Shown piece after piece: positions 10,859-17,876 of a DNA stretch of 17,876 nucleotides. The notes below the pieces were generated by a model. The model did not search any database. It saw nothing but the letters and a program-made list of their open reading frames with translations, and had not been told where the DNA came from. The DNA is from Smittium mucronatum. Its lineage: Eukaryota > Kickxellomycota > Harpellomycetes > Harpellales > Legeriomycetaceae. The stretch covers positions 1 through 17,876 of the forward strand of contig LSSL01002518.1 in assembly GCA_001953115.1 (NCBI GenBank), in the 5' to 3' direction. Each line of letters begins with the position of its first letter. Within the stretch, counting starts at the first letter, position 1. A program made the translations under genes and the position numbers.

Positions 10859-13243
10859 TTAAATCAATTCCCGATAAAATTGGGTGTTAAAAATTTAGAA
10901 TCGAAACAAAAAAACATCTAAAATTCCTGTTTATAAAACTCAAAAAATATCTATCCATGTATTATATAAATCATATTTCTCTGTAAAACTGATAATCAAT
11001 ATCCCATTAAAAAAAAAAAAAATTAATAGGAATTTTGTTAGTTAAACATTCATTCTCAGAGGAGTTAAATTTAAAAAAAATCCAATGTGATTTTTATGAG
11101 AATTTTATTTCTATTTTATGATATATGTAATGTTTTTATTCAAGATTCATACTTAAATAAAAAGATAAATATCATTTTATATCGACTAATAGATTTAATA
11201 TCTTATCCTAAAATTTGTTTATCACAATAATTAATATCAGGGTATCCAAAAGAAAATCCAACCCCATTTTATTTTAGCCACATCTTAGAATATTCAAATC
11301 ATTTTTTCTTGAATTTATAAGTTTTACTTTATTAAAAAAATGCTAAATAATTAATATTATATAAATAATAAAAATATTTGAATTTTTTTTTTTTCACATG
11401 ATGTTGTTTTTTTATATTTATATTATTCTGTATACTTTAACTGGTTAAAATATACATTTAATACACTTTTTAATATCACCTATATGATTTCTATTTGAAA
11501 AATAAATTGATTGGATTTTAAATCTTAGTTATTTTTTTTCTATGAAAAAATTCGTAAAAGTGAAAGTAAAGTGGAAAATTTAGACGGATTTTAGAAGCAT
11601 TAATTAGTCAAATTTTAAATTTGAAATTTTTTCTGCATATTATAAAAAAGTCATTCGATAGTTTATCAGTAAATTTTTATTTAGCAGTAACTTTTTTGAA
11701 GTTTTTTTCTATTTGAAAACATTATGATTGATTTATTATATGTTGTGGACTCTTAATAAAAAAATTTATATTTATTAATCAGCTTAAAAGAGAAAAATTA
11801 AATTAATTAATCTAAGTTTAAAAATTTTTTATTCTGAAAAGTATTTTAATTTTACATCCTGCACCAAAAAGAAAAAAGTTACAAAATTATAACAAATTCA
11901 AATTTCAATCCAAAATTTATTTAAAAACGTCATTTAAAAAAGCAAAATAAGCTACTATAAAAAAAATTAAAAATGAAAAAAAAAATTCAAAATAAAAAAG
12001 ATAGCCAATAACATATTTAATTTGTTTTCGAAATTTCAAGTATAAAACTTTTTTAATTAAAAAAAGCTAAATCCCGGATTTTAGCTGGATTTATTTTGCG
12101 CAATTTTTAATTTCTTTGAATTTAAATGGAATTTCGAGTTTCCTCATTTTTTCGAAATAAATTATATTCACTCGCATAAAAAAGACAAGTATAATCTAAT
12201 TTTATTCAAATATCGAATCAAATTTATATATTTGAAACGAAGATCATTTTGAAAAAATCGAGATTTGAGCTGAAATTTTCTTCGGCTCTACCATAATAAT
12301 ACTATTTACTTTTTATTTTACAAGTTATTAAAAAACTTGAGTGTATTTATAATATTTATAATTATTTTTATTCAAAAAAATTCTTAATAGTATTATATAT
12401 AATTCTAAAATTTTAATAAAATTGACAGGAGTTGAATGTTTCAAAGAAAAAAATCGTATATATGCGTTTTTTTATATAAACTTTTTTTAATATAAGATAA
12501 GCGTAGATATACTAATCATGTTTTTTTTAGACAGATTTATTAGTTTTTATTTTTTTTATAAAAATTTACAATAATTTTTATTAAAAAATTCGAAGTCATT
12601 TATTTTTTTTATTAATTTTTAAAAAATTCACTTTTATTTGTCCTTAGTTTTAAATTTTTTTTAATACTGGGTTAATCGTTGTATAATGAAAAAATCGACT
12701 TTAAACTGGTTTATATATTTTTAATGGCAGATTATTTATTTAATGGAGTTTTTTATTATTAATCGAATTCTTTTTTGCTTCATTTTGTTAGATGTTTATT
12801 GTAGAACAAGTAAAATTGACATATAATAATCAACAAGTTTTTATTTAAAATTTTGTTAGGTAAATATAACTCTATTAACGTAATAAATTTTTCTCGGAGA
12901 AATTTGAGAATTATCAATCTTAAACATGATTATTTAAATTAGGAATTGTAAAAAAATGCATGAACACAGTAATTTTATTTTTTAAAATAACTTCGGTATA
13001 CCTGTGTTTTTATAATAATATTAATCCTGTTATTAAAAAGTTTACTTGAAAATAACCGCTTTTAATTTTAAATTATTATATAATTAATTTTTATTTTGAT
13101 AAAATTTAAATATAAAGATAAAAAATTAATATTTAATTCTCTTAATTCTGTTTATAAAAACTATTTTTTAGAGTATGTGGGATCCGATTAGTGCAAGTTT
13201 AAAGTTTGGAATTATTTAATAATTAAATATTGTCATTGTCAAG

Positions 13244-13261
13244 ATATATATATATATATAA
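13244..13261. repeat. (AT)n microsatellite, about 17 bp
   Basis: An uninterrupted AT run between TGTCAAG and AGGTTTAAAA. Confidence 0.85.
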
Positions 13262-14248
13262 GGTTTAAAATAATCAAAAATTGCAGCTCTATAATAAGTA
13301 AATTTAGAGTTATGGCAAATTTATCCAGCTTCAAAAGATGTATAAAATTGTTACTCCTAGAAAAGTTGAATCCAAATAACCCTTAGTCCATATATTGATA
13401 GAAAATATTTAAACAAATATGTTTAAATCAAAGATATATTATAACACGAAGAAAGTTTTATTTGTGTTAGATGAAAATATTTATGCAGTTTTAAAATGGC
13501 TTATATCATCCGGATTAGATATTTTAAAATTGATCTATTTCGCAAAATTGCAAAGATTATAAACCCTACTTTTTAAAAAAATAACACTTTACTAAGTTAG
13601 GAGATAATATTTAAAAAATTTACTGGTTTCATATAATTTTTTATAAATTTATGCACTTTATAACTAATAAATCGAAAATAGTTAAAAAAGTCACAGATCT
13701 AAAGTAGGAATAAATTTTTGTGTCTTATAACTATCCATTACTGATTTTTAACATTGATTTTATTTATAGACCAAGTATAAGACATATGAATTGAGATATA
13801 TTTAATATAAAAATCTATGGGTGATTTTTGAATTTGAAAATTTAATCCCAGCTAGTGATAAATTTTATTAGCTTTGCTGTATATGAGGTTTTAATAGATC
13901 GAAAAATTCGAAATTATAGGTTTTAAATGTGATCACGGACTCAAAAGACCGAGAAAAATATATTGAAATATCCTGGGTCTGAAATAAAATTTTCAGGATC
14001 AAAATTACACCCCTAGAATCAAAAAAATGTATAAGGTCATTTCGTAAATTTTATTGGGAAAAGTGAAAATTTGATTGATTTGTAACGAAATTTCAATAAC
14101 TAAACCAACATATCCAATAAAATAACCACCCAAAAACTAATAGCTCAAAACCTATAAATGTAATACCTTATAAAAAATAGTCTGAAACAGTTCAAAGTCA
14201 AAAAAACCCCCAAAGAAATAATAGATGATAAATAAAAATAAAAAACGC

Positions 14249-14283
14249 ATTCAGCATACATTCATATATGCATGAAACTGAAT
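14249..14283. repeat. Imperfect hairpin ATTCAG...CTGAAT
   Basis: ATTCAG at 14249-14254 pairs with CTGAAT at 14278-14283. Inside it TTCAT (14261-14265) pairs with ATGAA (14272-14276). The two stems are joined by an uneven bulge of six bases on one side and one on the other. It is a weak local structure with no neighbouring gene. Confidence 0.35.
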
Positions 14284-15699
14284 TGAAAATTCAACAGGTC
14301 GATTTAAAAAGATTTAATTCTTATATTTTCTCTTCTTAATACTTTATTGAGAGCCTTATTTTATTTTTTTTGATATCACTATTTTTGAGTAATAATGGTA
14401 AATTTTTGAAGTTTATTATTATTTTTTTTTTTGTAAATTGAGATTAGTTGAAAATTATATCGCTGTATATTATTTTCTTAGCTACCATCTTTTCACAATT
14501 AAAAATAAAAATTAACCATTCTACTTGAACTAAAAATATTTTAAAACTCTTTTTTAATTTTCTTTCTTCTATGCAGAAAATGTAAAAAAAAATTTGAAAA
14601 TCGAACGAAAATTTTAAAGGTTTTATTTTACTCCTCTGCTTTAATTGGATATTGTTTTATTTTAATACGTGAAGATATTTTTCGCGTTCGACTTTTGATG
14701 TAAATAGATGTATTTTAATTTTATTTATTTATAAAAGTTATACAAAAAGTAAAGTATCTGATTTTTATATTAATTTTATATTATTTTTTGAAAGAAATTT
14801 TTTTTTCATAATAAGATTTTAGCTACTTGAAGTGAGATATTGAGGTGGTGGTAATACATTTTTTTATAATCAAATCGAATTGGATAGTTTTTAACACATG
14901 TTAGGATATCAATTCTATATTATCTTTGTTTAGGGTTTAAATGAATATCCAAACGAAAAACAAAGTTTATTTAAATCCATCAGTTGTTCAATTGGTTTAT
15001 AATTCAATATAAAATGTAATATAATTTCGAGAATCCGAGTTTCAGCATTAATTAGAACCAATTTGAGATGATTAACGGCTCTTTAATTTAATTATAGATA
15101 AAATGAGGCTTTTTTTCCCTACGGTTTTTAAAAAATATTGTATGTTTTACATGTTAAATTAGATTTAATACTTTTTATGTAGAGGGAAAGAGATATAAAA
15201 AAAAAAATCGCCGTAGATTATATCAAAAAAAATATTAATAGATTTAATACTAAATTAAATAATTCATATTTCGAAAATCATAAAGATTTTTGTATTTTTT
15301 TTTTTAAAAAAAATTAATCTGTTCATACTATCTAAAGAAATTTTTTTTGTAAATAATCCAAAGAAAAATAATATAACAAACAGTAGTGATTTAAATCGAG
15401 ACTAATATAAATTATATAAAATCTTTGATAATTTTTACTCTGTGGCTTGGAGAGGGGTAGGGTGGACTTTTTACAATTATTTAGTTTTAAATCCACACTA
15501 AAAGGGGGGTTTTTATAGTTAAGGTGCCTTTTTTTTTATACTATTATTTTGATCTATCTTATATAATGACATTTATGTACAAAGTTTCGAGAAATTAATT
15601 TTGAATTAGTTCCTATTCTTATAAATGAAATTATGTTGTGAAGTAGGCTTTTAATATTTATAAAATTTCAGGGAGATTTAATATTAACTAGCCTTTTAG

Positions 15700-16500
15700 A
15701 ATTTTTTCTTATAATGAAAACTTTTTTGATTATTTTAAATTAATTTAAACCGAATTGATTGTCACTATCCGGAAATATAAATAAATCGAGATAAAATAGA
15801 CAATATATGAGTAAATATAACCAAAAAGTTTATTGCAGCTAAAATCTTTTCATTGTAAAACAAGGATGATTTTTGATGTTTCCATACATTTTTTTTTTTT
15901 GGTCAGAAAGAAATGAATAGAATCCATGCAAATTTTGAGATTATAAACAAAAAGATGAAATCTCGAGCAATTTCTCAAAACTCGAAGGATTTTAATTTAT
16001 TGGTTTTTATTGTTGCTTTCAACTGATCGGTATCGAGGAGGGAAAAAAAAACAGGGTTAGTTTAATAGATTAAAATATATTTCGAATCTAAAAGTACATT
16101 CAGTTATCGAGAGGGTTTATAAAGGCTAATATAAAAAGACCCCTATTGATTAGTACTGCCAATTCCTCAACCCAAAAGTTTGGATATATTTAATCTAGTT
16201 TTGGAATTAAATATGTGCCAGTATAATTCATGATATATATTATATCCACTTTTGAATGTTTAACAGCTTCTCTTCAGATTCTTTGGTTTAGGTATAATAA
16301 CATGAAACCTCAGTAACATATAAATTTGAAGAAAAAAGAGGTGGATCCAAGAACAAGGTTTAATATACCTTTATTGATATTATTTTTTAAAAAAAGATAA
16401 ATTTTGTATAAATGGTATATAAATTAATTGATTTAAAACATTTTAAAGTTTATAAAAAGGTATTGGGTACATTATTTTACATTTTATTTAAAATCACAGA
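15700..16500. other. AT-rich stretch without recognisable features
   Basis: This is mixed AT-rich sequence with a 12-base T run ending at 15900. I see no coding frame, RNA gene, tandem array or inverted repeat worth naming. Confidence 0.5.
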
Positions 16501-16519
16501 ACAAGTATTGACCTTTTTA

Positions 16520-16544
16520 GGGGGGGGAAGGGAGGGTGGTGGGG
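16520..16544 (+). other. G-quadruplex motif (plus strand)
   Basis: G runs of 8, 3, 3 and 4 bases are separated by AA, A and TGGT, which fits the standard four-run quadruplex pattern with short loops. G-rich sequence continues to about 16615 with repeated ATTGGG-type words (GGATTGGGATTGGG near 16574-16587). These are too few and too irregular to call a tandem or telomeric array. Confidence 0.75.
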
Positions 16545-16742
16545 TATTGTTTTGTTCAGGGTCTTATTGAATGGATTGGGATTGGGATGTAGGATTAGTT
16601 TAGTTTAGGGATATGGAAATCGATTATATGATTGAACCTAAAACCTTTTTAAACACAATTTCCCCCCCTTCAAACTGATCTTATTGATTAAAAGTTGATT
16701 AAATCTAGACGTATATATTAATATCCATGGAAATATACGAGA

Positions 16743-16759
16743 ATATATATATATATATA
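16743..16759. repeat. (AT)n microsatellite, 17 bp
   Basis: An uninterrupted AT run after ACGAGA and before AATAGCAG. Confidence 0.85.
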
Positions 16760-17046
16760 AATAGCAGAAAATTAAAGTGAAATTAAATAATTTTTTCAAA
16801 TATAGGTCTTTACAACGAAAAAAAAAAAACTTTTAGATTACTTAAAATTACGAGTTGGCTAAAAAAAAAATTCTTGGAATTACATAAACTATTTGAGAAT
16901 CCTGCTTTTAATAAAATTATGGTTTTTATTGATTTTTTTTTTCCTTTCAAAAGAGAGAGAGGATCCTTTACTTTTTAATAATGCAAAAATAGAATATCTG
17001 CAAACACCAATACAAAGTTTAAAGTAATGGATATATACTCTTGCCA

Positions 17047-17077
17047 CCCTCACCCATACCCCAACCATTCCCAACCC
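17047..17077 (-). other. G-quadruplex motif (minus strand)
   Basis: Five C runs of three or four bases on the plus strand (17047, 17053, 17059, 17070 and 17075) give five G runs on the minus strand with loops of 2-7 bases. This meets the quadruplex pattern, and the plus strand could form an i-motif. The tract also explains the V/R-rich start of a spurious 61-codon minus-strand frame here. Confidence 0.7.
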
Positions 17078-17195
17078 GTGTTCTATACCACTGAGGATTA
17101 AGCAATCTACAACTATACAAGCGAGTATTTAGCTATTACCAGAGCGGCAGGAACGAGACAAGACGAAAAAGCCAAGATTATTGCTTTATCCCTTA

Positions 17196-17368
17196 TTAAC
17201 CCTTTCAGGGGCAATGGTGCAAAAAATGGCTTTCACTTTTCGTTTAATGTTATTGTTAGTTTAATTTTATTTGCATACCATTGGGCTGATCATATTTTTG
17301 AGCCAATTAGCATAGCATTATATACGCAAATAGGGGCGAGGCACAATTTTGGGCCCGGAAAGGGTTAA
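17196..17368. mobile_element. piggyBac-like MITE, 165 bp with TTAA target duplications
   Basis: TTAA at 17196-17199 and 17365-17368 flank an internal element of 165 bp (17200-17364). The left end reads CCCTTTCAGGGGCAATGGTG. The right end, read on the minus strand, is CCCTTTCCGGGCCCAAAATT. The first seven bases match exactly, GGG matches at positions 9-11, and a CAA...TGC pattern continues with small gaps. TTAA target sites with CCCT- or CCCTTT-starting inverted ends are the hallmark of the piggyBac superfamily. The element is far too short for a transposase, so it is a non-autonomous MITE that would need a transposase supplied elsewhere. Divergence between the two ends suggests it is not brand new. 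Confidence 0.8.
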
Positions 17369-17514
17369 AAGATAATCAGTTTTAAAATACTTTTAAAAAA
17401 TAAAAGCTTAGAATTAGTACTATTGGTTAAATTAGCAAAACACTAAATGATCCTAAAGTTCTCGTTTATTTATGGCGAATGGGAGACAAGTGGGAGAGAT
17501 AATGTTACCAATTC

Positions 17515-17534
17515 GGGAGGGGAAAGGGGAAGGG
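17515..17534 (+). other. G-quadruplex motif (plus strand)
   Basis: G runs of 3, 4, 4 and 3 bases with loops A, AAA and AA meet the standard quadruplex pattern. A second, shorter cluster at 17657-17673 has runs of 2, 3, 4 and 5 G separated by single A, just short of the four-run rule. Confidence 0.7.
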
Positions 17535-17579
17535 ACATTTGTGGACCCAAAATGCAACCACCAATTGCTTTATCTTATT

Positions 17580-17586
17580 ATTGGCT
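17580..17586 (-). promoter_or_regulatory. Inverted CCAAT box candidate
   Basis: ATTGGCT on the plus strand is AGCCAAT on the minus strand, the preferred core of NF-Y sites in animal promoters. It lies about 65 bp before the YY1-like motif in the GC-richer end. A seven-base match alone is weak evidence. Confidence 0.2.
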
Positions 17587-17648
17587 AAACTTATAATATC
17601 GAGAAAATAAAAAGTGCGCGTTGTTTGAAAGGCAAAGGGTTATTCGCT

Positions 17649-17657
17649 GCCATCTTG
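17649..17657 (+). promoter_or_regulatory. YY1-like motif GCCATCTTG
   Basis: GCCATCTTG is the core that YY1-type zinc-finger proteins bind in animals, often close to transcription starts. Here it is followed at once by a G-rich tract. The match is short and the organism is unknown, so this is only a candidate site. Confidence 0.25.
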
Positions 17658-17837
17658 GAGGGAGGGGAGGGGGCTTGATGCTCGCATTCTATTCGGTGGG
17701 TGAATGGGTGGATGGATGCTGGTTGGAAGCAGAGAAAAATAGAGAGACAGTATTCGCTAAAATAGTATTTATCAGATCGAATGGGCGCTAAAAGAGGTTA
17801 TTATTCAGCAGCGAGAGAGAGAGGGCAGGTGTGAGGT

Positions 17838-17876
17838 AGTGGAGTGGAGTGGAGTGGAGTGGAGTGGAGTGGAGTG
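17838..17876. repeat. GGAGT pentamer tandem array at the window edge
   Basis: Seven perfect GGAGT units (17841-17875) follow a partial AGT and run into the last base, so the array probably continues beyond the window. A degenerate unit (GGTAGT) and a short GA run lie just before it. The motif does not match the usual animal telomere units (TTAGGG, TTAGG), so I call it a microsatellite or small satellite. Such arrays often mark the point where an assembly stops. Confidence 0.9.

Larger units (their letters stand above)
6300..11300. other. Gene-free AT-rich tract, A-rich on the plus strand
   Basis: The composition changes to more A than T on the plus strand (10261-10320 counts about 36 A to 15 T). 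Stop codons close every frame quickly; the longest is 67 codons (8317-8520, minus) and is not protein-like. Contents that can be named are three (AT)n runs, several short hairpins and a G-run motif at 10839-10858. I see no genes, tRNAs or larger repeats. Confidence 0.5.
11300..15700. other. Gene-free AT-rich tract, mainly T-rich on the plus strand
   Basis: The bias returns to more T than A (12601-12660 counts about 38 T to 16 A), with a more balanced interval around 13.3-14.3 kb. Named contents are an (AT)n run at 13244-13261, an imperfect hairpin at 14249-14283, and a G-rich patch near 15448-15464 whose runs are too short for a standard quadruplex. No coding frame, RNA gene or transposon can be supported. 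Confidence 0.5.
17100..17876. other. Less AT-rich right end, possible gene 5' flank
   Basis: Composition changes sharply: 17641-17700 has 35 G or C in 60 bases, compared with 9 in 60 at 10261-10320. Besides the MITE, the region holds G-run motifs, an inverted CCAAT box (ATTGGCT, 17580-17586), a YY1-like GCCATCTTG (17649-17657), a short GA run (17813-17823) and a GGAGT array at the edge. Short frames exist (17472-17588, 38 codons; 17678-17791, 37 codons, in a stop-to-stop segment open from about 17597). Neither resembles a protein I know. A promoter or first exon of a gene beyond the window is possible but unproven. Confidence 0.35.

Noticed and set aside
5803..14860. Possible distant inverted ends (CACCTCCTCAAT near 5810 and ATTGAGGTGGTG near 14840)
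   Set aside because: Only about a dozen bases agree with mismatches, and similarity does not continue in either direction. This is not enough to define a 9-kb element.
3152..16500. tRNA, rRNA or CRISPR content
   Set aside because: I found no tRNA B-box-like GGTTCGAATCC on either strand, no conserved rRNA stretches, and no regularly spaced direct repeats.
16574..16615. Telomere-like words (ATTGGG, TTTAGGG)
   Set aside because: There are only two adjacent ATTGGG units and one TTTAGGG, with no array or regular spacing.
16889..17074. 61-codon minus-strand frame
   Set aside because: Its first part is the translation of a C/G-run tract (alternating V, G and R) and the rest is K/N/I-rich noise. 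A quadruplex-type tract explains the sequence better.
17472..17588. 38-codon frame with a protein-like composition
   Set aside because: It is short, overlaps a G-run motif that forces G, E and K residues, and matches no family I recognise.

Overview
This window is very AT-rich, non-coding-looking eukaryotic DNA. Hand-counted stretches hold roughly 15-30% G+C until the last 0.8 kb. No reading frame longer than 106 codons is present on either strand. I see no tRNA, rRNA, CRISPR array, operon or bacterial promoter layout. The supporting clues for a eukaryote are the gene-poor, simple-repeat-rich sequence, a short piggyBac-type element and (AT)n microsatellites. An invertebrate animal nuclear genome is my best guess, but the sequence does not fix the species.

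Layout: (1) Positions 1-3151 form a large inverted repeat. Two arms of at least 691 bp (1-691 and 2461-3151) are reverse complements of each other, with one mismatch found by eye (474/2678). They enclose a 1769-bp spacer. The left arm starts at the first base of the window, so the true outer ends are not known. The spacer holds one unrecognised 106-codon frame on the minus strand and a small inverted repeat. (2) Positions 3152-16500 are about 13 kb without a supportable gene. The sequence is organised in strand-composition domains: T-rich on the plus strand to about 6.3 kb, A-rich to about 11.3 kb, then mainly T-rich to about 15.7 kb. It contains scattered (AT)n runs, short perfect hairpins and one G-quadruplex-type motif inside a stem (10839-10858). 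(3) Positions 16500-17100 are still AT-rich but carry G/C-run clusters able to form G-quadruplexes on either strand. (4) Positions 17100-17876 are clearly less AT-rich (58% G+C in 17641-17700). This part contains a 165-bp piggyBac-like MITE bounded by TTAA (17196-17368), more G-runs, an inverted CCAAT box and a GCCATCTTG (YY1-like) motif. It ends in a GGAGT pentamer array at the window edge.

No genes can be shown to work together here. The two firm results are the long, nearly perfect inverted repeat, which is a candidate young long-TIR transposon or a foldback/hairpin-RNA locus, and the piggyBac-like MITE. The GC-rich right end is a plausible, unproven 5' flank of a gene lying beyond the window.
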